Shown: positions 19,100 to 28,711, counted from the stretch's first letter. The stretch: DNA of 64,000 nucleotides from Vagococcus luciliae (GCF_024637875.1 NZ_CP102451.1:124001-188000), one strand, 5' to 3'. The notes: generated by a model from the sequence alone, not told the origin. Made by a program: numbers and translations.

Positions 19100-20107
19100 A
19101 TGAAGCAAAAAACGATTGTACCAAAAGATTACCAATCCTCATTGTCAGTTTATGACACGCAAAAGGCAATTGGCTTAACAAAACATTGGTTTGAAGAAGC
19201 TCTAACAGGTAGTTTAAAACTAAAAAGAGTCTCTGCTCCTCTATTTGTAGATGCAACATCTGGATTGAATGACAATCTAAACGGTGTTGAAAGGCCTGTA
19301 CAATTTGACGTTCCTGCTTTAGATACTCCAGCAGAAGTAGTTCATTCTCTAGCAAAATGGAAACGTACAGCATTAAAACAGTATGATTTTCATGTAGGAA
19401 ATGGAATCTATACTGACATGAATGCCATTAGACGTGATGAAGAGTTAGACAATTTACACTCTATTTATGTGGATCAATGGGATTGGGAGCGAGTTATTTC
19501 TAGAGATCAACGTAATTTGGATTATTTAAAACAAACTGTTCAGCAAATTGTAAATGCCATTATTGAAACATCTAGTCGTTTGCACACTAAATATCCTGCT
19601 TTATCTATTGAACTGGATAGCAACATATCGTTTATCACAACACAAGAATTAGAAAACTTATATCCTGATTTCAATGATAAAGAACGCGAACAAGCTTATG
19701 TAAAAGAGCACCCAACAACATTTATTATGCAAATCGGAGATAAATTATTGAGCGGAAAACCGCATGATGGTCGTTCTCCTGACTACGATGATTGGCAATT
19801 AAATGGAGACTTACTATTTTGGCATGAACCACTACAAACTGCTGTGGAAATATCTAGTATGGGGATTCGTGTGGACGAAACTTCATTAAAAGAACAGTTA
19901 GAAAAAGCCAATGCAACTGATCGGCTGAAATACCCGTACCATCAACAAATTTTAGCAAATGAACTACCGTTAACTATTGGTGGTGGAATTGGTCAAAGTC
20001 GTTTATGCTTATTATTACTTGAAAAAGTACATATTGGTGAAGTTCAGGTATCATTATGGGATGAAGAGACAATTGAAGCATGCCGAGGAAAAATAAACTT
20101 ATTATAA
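19100..20107 (+). CDS. asnA: Aspartate-ammonia ligase
   Basis: 335 residues from ATG 19100 (a GTG three codons upstream lies inside the ribosome binding site). The sequence follows AsnA throughout: LSVYDTQKAIGLTKHWFE, RVSAPLFVDATSGLNDNLNG, AEVVHSLAKWKR, and the late GGGIGQSRLCLLLL. It makes asparagine from aspartate, ammonia and ATP, with a class II synthetase-like fold. Single gene, sharing a terminator with the convergent gene downstream. Confidence 0.96.
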   Translation: MKQKTIVPKDYQSSLSVYDTQKAIGLTKHWFEEALTGSLKLKRVSAPLFVDATSGLNDNLNGVERPVQFDVPALDTPAEVVHSLAKWKRTALKQYDFHVGNGIYTDMNAIRRDEELDNLHSIYVDQWDWERVISRDQRNLDYLKQTVQQIVNAIIETSSRLHTKYPALSIELDSNISFITTQELENLYPDFNDKEREQAYVKEHPTTFIMQIGDKLLSGKPHDGRSPDYDDWQLNGDLLFWHEPLQTAVEISSMGIRVDETSLKEQLEKANATDRLKYPYHQQILANELPLTIGGGIGQSRLCLLLLEKVHIGEVQVSLWDEETIEACRGKINLL

Positions 20108-20110
20108 CAA

Positions 20111-20146
20111 AAAAGCACTTTAGGAAATTTTTCCCAAAGTGCTTTT
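20111..20146. terminator. Bidirectional terminator after asnA
   Basis: Arms AAAAGCACTTT (20111-20121) and its complement (20136-20146), 14-base loop, T-rich on both strands; it overlaps the end of the convergent LURP-one gene. Confidence 0.82.
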
Positions 20147-20693
20147 ATTTTTTTCTAATTAATTCAATTGATTGATAAGAAGGTTTAGGATTAAGAAATG
20201 AATTAACAGTTTGCCAATTTTTTTCATTATTTTTTGCCCAATAATCCATCACAGCTCCTATACAAATACAAATTGGAGATACTTCTTTATTTATGATTGA
20301 TAGCTTATAGTAGTCCTCTTTAAATGATGTATATTTATTCATCCGCATCATTCGCTCTTTTAACGAATAAATTCGATAGGATTGTTTTCCAACATTAGCT
20401 AAAACTAACCAATTCAGCTGCTTGACTAAATAAATATCACGATTAAATGAAAATAATCTACCTAAAGAGCCAACTTTTTGTTGCCTATCATACAAATCAA
20501 AATGAGATGGAAAAGCATATGTCGTTTGTTTAACTGTTGCTAAAACATCCCCTTCCATACTATATACTGATAATACGTCTCCTTTCACACCCCAACGTCC
20601 AACCAAAATATACACTGGTTTATCTTTGGTATCCTTAATCACTGTCCGAACATTAGCGGAAAGAACATATTCTTTAATGTAGAATGTCTCCAT
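20145..20693 (-). CDS. LURP-one/tubby-like beta-barrel protein (YxjI-like)
   Basis: 182 residues from METFYIKEYV; AGGAAG lies 9 bases upstream, and a TTG three codons earlier is less well placed. Alternating strands such as VYILVGRWGVKGDVLSVYSM, EGDVLATVKQT and FSFNRDIYLVKQL resemble the LURP-one-related family (YxjI in Bacillus), which has the tubby-like barrel around a buried helix. Function in bacteria is unknown; phospholipid binding has been suggested for the fold. No signal peptide. Confidence 0.6.
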   Translation of the reverse strand: METFYIKEYVLSANVRTVIKDTKDKPVYILVGRWGVKGDVLSVYSMEGDVLATVKQTTYAFPSHFDLYDRQQKVGSLGRLFSFNRDIYLVKQLNWLVLANVGKQSYRIYSLKERMMRMNKYTSFKEDYYKLSIINKEVSPICICIGAVMDYWAKNNEKNWQTVNSFLNPKPSYQSIELIRKK

Positions 20694-20727
20694 TGCTATC
20701 AACTTCCTTTAATCAAAATCTTTTTTT

Positions 20728-21597
20728 CTAAAGATTTTCTTCAATTGCACGCAATATTGCTTTACCCACACCATCTTCAACATTTGTATCTGTTTGATAC
20801 TTAGCAACTTCTTTTACTTTATCTTCAGCATTTCCCATGGCAAAGCTCACTCCTGCTACTTCCAACATAGGTAAATCGTTAAAATTATCACCAATTGTAA
20901 AGACTTCATCCATAGAAATGCCACGTTTTTCAGCGATATATTTTACAGCATTTCCTTTTGTTGCATCAACATGATTAATTTCTAAATTATTCACACCAGA
21001 TGATGTCACATGAACATTCATTAATTTATGAAGTTTTTCTAAAGCTGGCTCAAATCTCTTAGCTCCCTCTTCATTAAACGCAATCACTTTTAAAATGTCT
21101 ACTTCAGGATCATCAACTAACGTATCGTAATGTTCTGTATAGTTAACAGGTAGCATTTTTAACTGCGTTGAAGCCATAGCAATCGCCATTTTAAACGTTA
21201 AATGAGGAATATTTTCAGATAAAAGAATCGCAAACTTTTCAATTCGTTGTGCTTCATTATTCGAATACACACCTTCTGTTGTCATTAACTCATAATATAG
21301 GTCTTCTTCTTCTAAAATTTTCATAGCCTCTTTAACTGTTTCTTTTTCTAAACTAACAGTATGTAAGACATTATCAAACTCATCAAAGATTTGTGCACCA
21401 TTACCAGTAATCATGCCACAATGAATACCTGCCTCATTTAAAACTGGCCGAGCTTCCGAATAACCTCTACCTGTTGCTACCATAAACTCAATACCATTTT
21501 CTGCAGCTGTTTTAATAGCTTGTTTATTTAATTCTGAAATGTCTAGATGAGATGATAAAAGCGTGCCATCCATATCAGATGCGATTAATTTAATCAT
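20728..21597 (-). CDS. Cof-type HAD phosphatase
   Basis: 289 residues from MIKLIASDMDGTLLSS, which contains the nucleophile Asp of HAD motif I; AGGAGG precedes this ATG, so the 71 upstream codons of open frame are not used. Motif II lies in FMVATGRGYSEA, and motifs III/IV in GDNFNDLPMLEVAG. The C2B cap puts it with YidA/YwpJ-type sugar-phosphate or cofactor phosphatases. Substrate not predictable. Divergent from ung. Confidence 0.9.
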   Translation of the reverse strand: MIKLIASDMDGTLLSSHLDISELNKQAIKTAAENGIEFMVATGRGYSEARPVLNEAGIHCGMITGNGAQIFDEFDNVLHTVSLEKETVKEAMKILEEEDLYYELMTTEGVYSNNEAQRIEKFAILLSENIPHLTFKMAIAMASTQLKMLPVNYTEHYDTLVDDPEVDILKVIAFNEEGAKRFEPALEKLHKLMNVHVTSSGVNNLEINHVDATKGNAVKYIAEKRGISMDEVFTIGDNFNDLPMLEVAGVSFAMGNAEDKVKEVAKYQTDTNVEDGVGKAILRAIEENL

Positions 21598-21701
21598 AAT
21601 ATACCTCCTAGTTTTTTTATTATTATTAGTGTACCATTTTTTTTTGAAAGATACATTTATAATAAAAAAATTATGATAAACTAAACAATAGAGGTGAAAA
21701 A

Positions 21702-22376
21702 ATGTTAAAAGACTTAATTCAAACAGACTGGCAAGATATATTGCATGATGAGTTACAAACCGACTATGTGAAAAATTTAGAACTTTTTTTAGAAAAAGAA
21801 TACCAATCAAAAACCATTTTTCCTGATAAAAAAAATATTTTTAGTGCTTTAAATTACACTCCATTCAGTAAAACAAAAGTCGTTATTTTAGGACAAGATC
21901 CCTATCATGGAGATAATCAAGCTCACGGACTTAGTTTTTCTGTACTACCAGGAACTAAGATACCGCCTTCTTTAGTGAACATTTTTAAAGAATTAGCTGA
22001 TGATTGTAAAATGGATATTCCTAGTAATGGTTACTTAGTTCCTTGGTCAAAACAAGGCGTTTTATTACTTAATACAGTCCTAACTGTTGAAAAAGGAAAA
22101 GCTCATTCGCATAAAAACAAAGGATGGGAAAACTTCACAAACTGTATAATAAAATCGTTGAACAAAAAAGAGAACCCTATCATTTTTGTCCTTTGGGGTA
22201 AACCCGCTCAACAAAAAAAACAGTTAATTGATCAAACAAAACACATCATTATCGAAGCTCCACACCCTAGTCCACTATCGGCATATAGGGGTTTCTTTGG
22301 CTCAAAGCCATTTTCTAAAATAAATAATAGTTTAAAAGAAACAAATCAACAACCGATAAATTGGACGTTATCCTAA
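21702..22376 (+). CDS. ung: Uracil-DNA glycosylase
   Basis: 224 residues. Family 1 UDG motifs: water-activating GQDPYHGDNQAHGLSFS near residue 62 and the DNA-intercalation loop HPSPLSAYRGFFG near residue 185. It removes uracil from DNA as the first step of base-excision repair. GAGGTG precedes the ATG. It is followed by pta after 173 bases. Confidence 0.96.
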   Translation: MLKDLIQTDWQDILHDELQTDYVKNLELFLEKEYQSKTIFPDKKNIFSALNYTPFSKTKVVILGQDPYHGDNQAHGLSFSVLPGTKIPPSLVNIFKELADDCKMDIPSNGYLVPWSKQGVLLLNTVLTVEKGKAHSHKNKGWENFTNCIIKSLNKKENPIIFVLWGKPAQQKKQLIDQTKHIIIEAPHPSPLSAYRGFFGSKPFSKINNSLKETNQQPINWTLS

Positions 22377-22549
22377 ACTGTACTAATAAAATAAAAAAAT
22401 CTGTTTTATTTTTATTAAAAATTTATTTGGTGTTATTATGTTTTACCTAAGTTTTTTCGAAAAAACAGAACAAAATACTGTTCTTTTTGTTCATAAACAT
22501 GATATGATAGACATGTGAAAAAAGTATAAGAAAATTGGAGGATGTTTTC

Positions 22550-23533
22550 GTGGAATTATTTGACCAACTTAAACATAAAATTATTAACAAAAATATACGT
22601 ATGGTTTTTCCTGAGCCAACAGATGAACGCGTTTTAGGTGCTGCTGTTCGTTTAAAATCAGATAACTTAATCGAGCCTGTCTTAATTGGTAAGCCTGAAG
22701 AAATCAAAGAATTGGCTGCTTCTCGTGGTTTAAGTGTTGATAACTTAGAAATTATTAACCCTGACACTTACGAAAAATTTGATGAGATGGTTGCTTCTTT
22801 CATTGAACGCCGTAAAGGTAAAGCAACAGAAGATCAAGCACGTACTATTTTAAAAGATGAAAACTACTTTGGAACAATGTTAGTTTATATGGACTTAGCT
22901 GATGGTTTAGTAAGTGGTGCTGTTCACTCTACTGGTGACACAATTCGCCCTGCTTTACAAATCGTTAAAACTAAACCAGGTGTTAGCCGTACAAGTGGTG
23001 CGTTCTTAATGTTAGGTAACCGTGACTCAGAAAAATATATTTTCTCTGATTGTGCTATTAACATCAATCCTGATGCTCAAGCATTAGCAGAAATCGCTGT
23101 TGAAAGTGCTAAAACAGCTGAATTATTTGATATTGATCCTAAAGTTGCTTTATTGAGCTTCTCAACAAAAGGATCTGCAAAATCTGAAGAAGTAACAAAA
23201 GTCGCTGAAGCAACTCGTATCGCTAAAGAATTAGCGCCTGAAATGGCTATTGATGGTGAATTACAGTTTGACGCTTCTTACGTTCCTTCTGTTGCGAAAC
23301 AAAAAGCACCTGATTCAGATGTAGCTGGACAAGCAAATGTCTTTATCTTCCCTGAAATCCAATCTGGAAATATTGGCTATAAAATTGCTCAACGTTTAGG
23401 TGGATTCCAAGCAATTGGTCCTATCTTGCAAGGGTTAAATAAACCAATTTCTGACTTATCTCGTGGATGTAATGAAGAAGATGTTTACAAATTATCCATC
23501 ATCACTGCTGGACAAGCAATAATGAATAAATAG
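22550..23533 (+). CDS. pta: Phosphate acetyltransferase
   Basis: 327 residues starting at GTG 22550, eight bases after GGAGG; the frame extends five codons upstream across the ribosome binding site. Typical Pta: RMVFPEPTDERVLGAAVRL at the start, SGAVHSTGDTIRPALQIV, and QFDASYVPSVAKQKAP. It interconverts acetyl-CoA and acetyl-phosphate in the cytoplasm, feeding acetate kinase. It is evolutionarily unrelated to PduL at 25314, which does the same reaction inside the microcompartment. Confidence 0.95.
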   Translation: MELFDQLKHKIINKNIRMVFPEPTDERVLGAAVRLKSDNLIEPVLIGKPEEIKELAASRGLSVDNLEIINPDTYEKFDEMVASFIERRKGKATEDQARTILKDENYFGTMLVYMDLADGLVSGAVHSTGDTIRPALQIVKTKPGVSRTSGAFLMLGNRDSEKYIFSDCAININPDAQALAEIAVESAKTAELFDIDPKVALLSFSTKGSAKSEEVTKVAEATRIAKELAPEMAIDGELQFDASYVPSVAKQKAPDSDVAGQANVFIFPEIQSGNIGYKIAQRLGGFQAIGPILQGLNKPISDLSRGCNEEDVYKLSIITAGQAIMNK

Positions 23534-23541
23534 TAAACATA

Positions 23542-23585
23542 AAAAACCAATGCCTTTTCTGAAATAGAAAATCGCATTGGTTTTT
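23542..23585. terminator. Bidirectional terminator between pta and the NADH oxidase gene
   Basis: Arms AAAAACCAATGC (23542-23553) and its complement (23574-23585), with T-runs on both strands and a further small pairing in the loop. Confidence 0.85.
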
Positions 23586-23587
23586 AT

Positions 23588-24916
23588 TTATTTGGCATTT
23601 AAAGCTGCCAATGTAATATAATTATACGGCTGATTAAAATGTGGTAAAAAGAATAAATCCAATAATTGTAATTCATCTATTGTCAATTTTTTATGAATCG
23701 CAAGAGAAAATAGGTGAGTCAGCATGGATACATCTTTTTCAGAACATATTTGTGCGCCTACAATTCGTCTTAAGTCAGTTTCATACACAATACGAAGTTT
23801 AACATTGTAATTATCAGCCATAAATGCTGGTTTTTGTAAATCTTCATAATCCGTATAAGATACTGCTAATCCTCTTTTAATAGCTGATTCAAAAGATAAA
23901 CCAGTTGATGACATATTAAATCCAAATATTGAAATAGCATTAGAGCCTTGCACTCCTAATGAAGCCACTTCTCCACCGCCTATACTATGTCCAGCAACTA
24001 TTCCACTTCTAACAGCATTTGTAGCTAATGCTATGTAATCCATTTTTTGTAAAGCGTTAGAAAATATGGTCGCGCAATCTCCCACTGCATAAACTGAAGG
24101 GTTGCTTGTTTGTTGGTGTTCATCGACAACATAGGCACCATTACGAAACAATTCTAACTCCTGTTTGCCTAAATCATTGTTTGGTAAAAAACCAACAGCA
24201 TTGATAATCATATCAACTGCATAGTTTCCTTTATCTGTTATAAGTCGCTCTACTGATTGTTTACCTTGATATTCCGTCACTCTTTCTCCAAAGTGAAGCT
24301 CTATTCCATTATTGGACAATGTTTCATCCATCTTACTTGAAAATTCCTGGTCATAATAACCCGATAGCGAACGATTTTCTCCATCAAAAAGCAATACTTT
24401 TTTCCCTCTTCTTTTTAACGCTTCAGCTATTTCAACTCCAATATAACCTGCTCCAATTACCGCCACTCGTTGAATAGTTTCTTTTTCAGCAAATTCATTG
24501 ACCTTTTTTCCGTCATTAAATGTTTTTAAACAAAAAATATTATCCAATTCTTTGCCAGGGACATTTAATAAGATGGGTTTAGAACCTGTCGCTAATATTA
24601 AGTTATTATATTCTTCAGTAAATGTTTCATGATTTAAATTCGTACAAGTAACGATTTTTTTACGAAAATCAACACGTATAACTTCTGTGCTTGTATAGAT
24701 TTTAGCACCTTTCTTCTTGAAATCCGACTCATTTAAATAAAATAATCCTTCATATGAATCAATTTGTTGTCCAACCCAAAGTGCTGTTCCGCAACCTAAA
24801 TAACTAAACTCTGCATTCTTTTCTATAATCACCACCTCATGATGATAATGATTTAATAAAACATTAGCAGCAGCTATTCCTGCATGATTAGAGCCTATAA
24901 TGACTGTTTTTTTCAT
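23588..24916 (-). CDS. NADH oxidase-like FAD flavoprotein with redox Cys
   Basis: 442 residues of the pyridine nucleotide-disulfide oxidoreductase fold. FAD site IIGSNHAGIAAANVLL, NAD site VAVIGAGYIGVEIAEAL near 155, second FAD motif VYAVGDCATI near 275. A single redox Cys in FSYLGCGTALWVG near residue 42 matches water-forming NADH oxidase and CoA-disulfide reductase. NADH oxidase is favoured in lactic acid bacteria. It lies after the BMC operon terminator on the same strand, so any part in choline redox balance is speculative. Confidence 0.82.
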   Translation of the reverse strand: MKKTVIIGSNHAGIAAANVLLNHYHHEVVIIEKNAEFSYLGCGTALWVGQQIDSYEGLFYLNESDFKKKGAKIYTSTEVIRVDFRKKIVTCTNLNHETFTEEYNNLILATGSKPILLNVPGKELDNIFCLKTFNDGKKVNEFAEKETIQRVAVIGAGYIGVEIAEALKRRGKKVLLFDGENRSLSGYYDQEFSSKMDETLSNNGIELHFGERVTEYQGKQSVERLITDKGNYAVDMIINAVGFLPNNDLGKQELELFRNGAYVVDEHQQTSNPSVYAVGDCATIFSNALQKMDYIALATNAVRSGIVAGHSIGGGEVASLGVQGSNAISIFGFNMSSTGLSFESAIKRGLAVSYTDYEDLQKPAFMADNYNVKLRIVYETDLRRIVGAQICSEKDVSMLTHLFSLAIHKKLTIDELQLLDLFFLPHFNQPYNYITLAALNAK

Positions 24917-24934
24917 CGCTTTCTCCTTTAATAT

Positions 24935-24982
24935 AAAAAGCGGAACATCTCATCTCTTTAAAAGGACAATTTGCACCGCTTT
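24935..24982 (-). terminator. Probable terminator of the BMC operon
   Basis: Minus strand AAAGCGG (24976-24982) pairs with CCGCTTTTT (24935-24943) across a long 32-base loop, ending in T. It falls between the last shell gene and the NADH oxidase gene. Confidence 0.6.
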
Positions 24983-25006
24983 ATAGATTATTTCATCATT
25001 AATTGA

Positions 25007-25285
25007 TTAGATTTCTGTTGGTAAAATATTTTCTACTTCTGAATGTGGTCTTGGAATAACATGAACAGATAATAATTCTCCAACACGTTGAGCTGCTGCT
25101 GCTCCAGCATCTGTTGCTGCTTTAACTGCGCCAACATCACCACGCACCATAACTGTAACAATTCCTCCACCAACTAATTCTTTTCCTACTAAAGATACAT
25201 TAGCTGCTTTAACCATTGCATCAGCAGCCTCTATTGAACCAATTAGTCCTTTTGTTTCGATCATTCCTAAAGCATCAGATTTCAT
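25007..25285 (-). CDS. BMC-H hexameric shell protein (PduA/PduJ-like), operon-end copy
   Basis: 92 residues, a single BMC domain: [20 protein letters not shown] at the start, [20 protein letters not shown] in the centre, and SVHVIPRPH at the end. Such proteins tile the flat facets of the microcompartment as hexamers with a central pore. It is the last gene of the operon. It differs from the first gene of the operon (39559-39843) at only 7 of the first 89 aligned positions, while the DNA differs at many third positions, so the duplication is old. Confidence 0.96.
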   Translation of the reverse strand: MKSDALGMIETKGLIGSIEAADAMVKAANVSLVGKELVGGGIVTVMVRGDVGAVKAATDAGAAAAQRVGELLSVHVIPRPHSEVENILPTEI

Positions 25286-25313
25286 TATAATTTCCTCCTA
25301 AATTTTCTTTATA

Positions 25314-25952
25314 TTAATTTTTTTGAATCACAATAGTTGTGTTAGAACCTACTCCAAGTGCGTTAGCTTCTTCAACGTCAATATGACACTCTAGACCAGC
25401 ATGGTCGTCTACTCGCACGGTGACTTCATTTAGTACGCCACCTCTGTCTCCATCAAAAGCAATTGAGACATTCTCGCCATCTATCACATCAAATCTTGTC
25501 GCATCTTTTGATGGCATATGAATATGTCGTTTAGCAACAATCGCTCCATTGACTATCATTTTAGACCCTTTTGGACCAATCAATGTCACAGATCCTGAAT
25601 CTTGTAATTCTCCCGATAATCTTAATGGTGCTTTAATTCCTAATTTAAAACAATCACTTTTTAATACTTCTACTTGTGTTTGCTTTCTTTCAGGACCTAA
25701 AATTCTAACATTTTCTATCATCCCTTTAGGTCCACAAATCATCACGGTTTCTTTACAAGCATATTGACCAGGTTGAGATAAATCTTTTAATTTCGTCAGC
25801 TCATAACCTTTACCAAATAAACACTCTACGTCTTCTCTTGACAAATGAATGTGTCGATTCGATATCCCTACTGGAATACTCAGATCTGTTTGTTTGGATT
25901 CTTGTGCGATTTTTTTTAATATTTCTATTAAAAGTTCTTCATAATTTTCCAT
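25314..25952 (-). CDS. pduL: PduL-type phosphotransacylase
   Basis: 212 residues. Zinc-site motifs PVGISNRHIHLS near residue 27 and VAKRHIHM near residue 140 are diagnostic of PduL. The N-terminus ELLIEILKKIAQE is an amphipathic helix of the encapsulation-peptide type. It converts acetyl-CoA and phosphate to acetyl-phosphate, recycling CoA inside the shell and conserving energy through acetate kinase. It lies between the CoA-acylating aldehyde dehydrogenase and the last shell gene. Confidence 0.95.
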   Translation of the reverse strand: MENYEELLIEILKKIAQESKQTDLSIPVGISNRHIHLSREDVECLFGKGYELTKLKDLSQPGQYACKETVMICGPKGMIENVRILGPERKQTQVEVLKSDCFKLGIKAPLRLSGELQDSGSVTLIGPKGSKMIVNGAIVAKRHIHMPSKDATRFDVIDGENVSIAFDGDRGGVLNEVTVRVDDHAGLECHIDVEEANALGVGSNTTIVIQKN

Positions 25953-25972
25953 TCTATCAACTCATCTCTTGA

Positions 25973-27496
25973 TTAATTCATCGTAGATAATATCTGACGA
26001 ACAACTTTCGTTAGTGTCTCTAAGTCATTTTCTGATACATCCGTTACGTTTTTAGATGCCTCACTCATTTGGCAAACTCTTTCTTCCCCAATACAGAAAT
26101 TCTCGCCATCTGGATGGAATGTTTTATCATCCTTTACCAGTGTTCGAACATCTTTCAATCCATACGCTACTTTTTTAATGTTTAATAAATGTTTTGGTCC
26201 AACATTTTCAGAAACTGAACTTCCACCAAATGTTCCACAGCCTAATGTAAATGAAATTGGTAACCCTGTTGAGATACCTGTTCCACCTTGGCTTCCTCCA
26301 GTATTAACTAAAATTCTTGAAGCTGGTTTAGCCGCAAACTTCATCACCATATCTTTATCATTGGTATGAATACTCATCGTATGTCCGATACCATTTTGTA
26401 ATAACTCAATACTTAAATGACAGGCTTCTTCCCAATTATTTACCACATAAAAACCTAATACCGTTGTTAATTTTTCAAATGATAATGGGTAACCTTTTCC
26501 AACACCTTCTTGTCGACCAATCAATACTTTTGTATCGCTTGGTACAGTGATACCTGCTGCTTCTGCAATCACTGTGGCTTCTCGTCCAACAAAACCAGCA
26601 TTCATCACATAACCATTTTTAAATAGTAAAGCACATACTTTTTCTGTTTCTTCTGGTGTCATGAAATAACCACCTTGTGCTTTAAATTCACGAACAACTT
26701 CTTCTTCATTTCCTTTTTCACAGATGATGGATTGTTCTGACGCACAGATAGTTCCATTATCAAATGTTTTAGATGCAATGATTTTTTCCACTGCTGTTTT
26801 AACATTAGCTGTTTTTTCAATATAGGCTGGTGAATTTCCTGCCCCAACACCTAATGCTGGTTTTCCTGAACTATAAGCAGCTTTTACCATACCAGGACCA
26901 CCTGTTGCAATAATTAAACTCACTTCAGGTGCATGTAATAACTCGTTTGTTCCTGCCATAGTTGGTATAGTTGAACAACTAATAATACCATCAGGTGCCC
27001 CTGCTGATACTGCAGCGCGATTTAACATCTCAGCTGTTTTTTTCGTGCAATCTAGAGCTGATGGATGTGGTGAAAAGACAATAGCATTTCTTGATTTAAT
27101 GGCTATCATTGCTTTAAAAATAACTGTAGAAGTAGGGTTAGTTGATGGAATAATCCCTAATACTAATCCCACTGGTTCTGCAACATCAAACGTTCCTTTT
27201 AATTCATCTTCTGAAACAATCCCGATTGTTTTTTCATTCTTTATTTCATCATATAAAAGAGTTGAAGCAGCATGATTCTTATACATCTTATCCATCACTT
27301 TTCCAAATCCTGTTTCTTCAACAGCTCTTTGTGCTAAATTAGATGATTGTTGACTAACCACTTGAACCATTTTTTGCAAGATATGATCGATTTGCTCTTG
27401 TGAAAAAGTCGAAATCTCATTAGCTGCTACTTTACCTTTACGCGCTAAATCTCTTGCTTCTTGTATGGATTTTAAATCTTTATCAAATATTTCCAT
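25973..27496 (-). CDS. cutF: CoA-acylating acetaldehyde dehydrogenase (BMC, CutF-type)
   Basis: 507 residues, EutE/PduP-like. Catalytic Cys251 in FDNGTICASEQS, NAD-binding region GLVLGIIPSTNPTS near 110, and GVGAGNSPAYIEKTA before the active site. The C-terminus (DLETLTKVVRQILSTMN) is an amphipathic helix likely to act as an encapsulation peptide. It oxidises the acetaldehyde released by CutC to acetyl-CoA with NAD+ and CoA. The symbol follows the choline-cluster nomenclature as I recall it. A catalytically broken paralogue lies at 36152. Confidence 0.92.
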   Translation of the reverse strand: MEIFDKDLKSIQEARDLARKGKVAANEISTFSQEQIDHILQKMVQVVSQQSSNLAQRAVEETGFGKVMDKMYKNHAASTLLYDEIKNEKTIGIVSEDELKGTFDVAEPVGLVLGIIPSTNPTSTVIFKAMIAIKSRNAIVFSPHPSALDCTKKTAEMLNRAAVSAGAPDGIISCSTIPTMAGTNELLHAPEVSLIIATGGPGMVKAAYSSGKPALGVGAGNSPAYIEKTANVKTAVEKIIASKTFDNGTICASEQSIICEKGNEEEVVREFKAQGGYFMTPEETEKVCALLFKNGYVMNAGFVGREATVIAEAAGITVPSDTKVLIGRQEGVGKGYPLSFEKLTTVLGFYVVNNWEEACHLSIELLQNGIGHTMSIHTNDKDMVMKFAAKPASRILVNTGGSQGGTGISTGLPISFTLGCGTFGGSSVSENVGPKHLLNIKKVAYGLKDVRTLVKDDKTFHPDGENFCIGEERVCQMSEASKNVTDVSENDLETLTKVVRQILSTMN

Positions 27497-27506
27497 TCAA
27501 ACTCCT

Positions 27507-28100
27507 CTATTCATTGTTTATTAAAAACTCACTTAATGTTTCTACTAATTTTTCTTTACTTGTTTTATAAAGATCTTTTCTAACAATACTAAAATTTGTT
27601 TGATGTTTAGCTATTTTTCTCAAATCAACGACTTTCATTTGAGTCAAATGTTGCATCAATTCTTCTTTATCATGATAGGTTAAATTATTTAATTCTAAAA
27701 AATCTAAATCTAATGTTTTTTTAGTATCTTCAATTATTAAGGAATTCACCGGCTCTTCTTCTAAAGTGACTGTTTCCTTAACTTCAAGTTCTTCTATTAC
27801 ATCAATACTTTTTTCTATAGACTCTGTTTTATCTATAAAAAGACTGGAATCAACTGCTGGTCTTGCTATCACATGTGATGACACAACTGTATCAAAGGAT
27901 AGATAAGAAAGGTTCGATTCAGCAGTACTCACAGCTGTGGTTACTGCCGAAACATCGCCTGTAATTAAAATAGAAGTTAATCCTCCACCTACTTTAGTAA
28001 CACCAAGTAGATGAACGTCAGCTGACTTTAACATGGTATCTGAAGCCGCAATGGTTGCCAAAAGTCCTTTTGTTTCAATCATTCCTAGAGACTCATTCAT
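27507..28100 (-). CDS. BMC-H shell protein with long C-terminal extension (EutK/PduK-like layout)
   Basis: 197 residues. Residues 1-90 are a BMC domain ([44 protein letters not shown]). Residues 95-140 are an acidic linker. The final 50 residues (HLTQMKVVDLRKIAKHQ to SKEKLVETLSEFLINN) look like a Rho_N or SAP-like small helical domain. EutK also carries a helix-turn-helix-like tail, PduK a different one. The tail may bind nucleic acid or organise cargo; this is inference. It overlaps the EutQ-like stop by one base (TGATG). Confidence 0.88.
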   Translation of the reverse strand: MNESLGMIETKGLLATIAASDTMLKSADVHLLGVTKVGGGLTSILITGDVSAVTTAVSTAESNLSYLSFDTVVSSHVIARPAVDSSLFIDKTESIEKSIDVIEELEVKETVTLEEEPVNSLIIEDTKKTLDLDFLELNNLTYHDKEELMQHLTQMKVVDLRKIAKHQTNFSIVRKDLYKTSKEKLVETLSEFLINNE

Positions 28101-28696
28101 CAGCTAACACAACCTTTCATCTTCACTTTAATTACTTTTGTTTGCTTGGTGACATCCCAATCAATTACTTCATCTTTAGGCACATATATGATATCTCCAT
28201 CTGCTAAACATGTTGTACTCTCTTTTAATGTTGCCTTTAATTCTCCCTCAATGATATAAAAGAAAGTATCATCGACTTGTTGTTCAATAAAATGCATTGG
28301 ATTGATAGAGACATATTCTAAACAACCTTCTCCGTTAGATGAGTGCATTAATTCTTGAGCAAAAACCCCTCGTTCTCTTTGTGGAAAACCCTTTAATTGT
28401 ATCGTGTGATGTTTTATTATTTCCACACCACTCAAATCTCTTTCGAGAATAAAAGGAGATAACGCGTTATCCATTATTAAATTTTTTAGTAACGTCACTA
28501 AAGATTCTTTACTCCATTCCTGTGTTATCATTTCGGATACATTTAACTTGCCTTTTTCAACTTTAAACGTCATATCATATTCTTCAGCTAAATCATTTGC
28601 TGAAGGGGTTACAATTGTGTTTTCTGTGATAGGAATGACTCGTTTATTCTCTTCATGGAGTGACTCCACATCACTAGCACAAATCAATTTTTTCAT
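28100..28696 (-). CDS. EutQ-like cupin protein
   Basis: 198 residues. N-terminal half of low complexity with ASDVESLHEENKRVIPI, then a cupin barrel in the last 90 residues (EYVSINPMHFIEQQVDDTFF, YIIEGELKATLKES, LADGDIIYVPKDE). EutQ of Salmonella has acetate kinase activity and helps microcompartment assembly; whether that holds here is untested. It is inside the BMC operon between the EutN vertex gene and the tailed shell gene. Confidence 0.85.
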   Translation of the reverse strand: MKKLICASDVESLHEENKRVIPITENTIVTPSANDLAEEYDMTFKVEKGKLNVSEMITQEWSKESLVTLLKNLIMDNALSPFILERDLSGVEIIKHHTIQLKGFPQRERGVFAQELMHSSNGEGCLEYVSINPMHFIEQQVDDTFFYIIEGELKATLKESTTCLADGDIIYVPKDEVIDWDVTKQTKVIKVKMKGCVS

Positions 28697-28711
28697 TTTG
28701 TCACACTCTCT

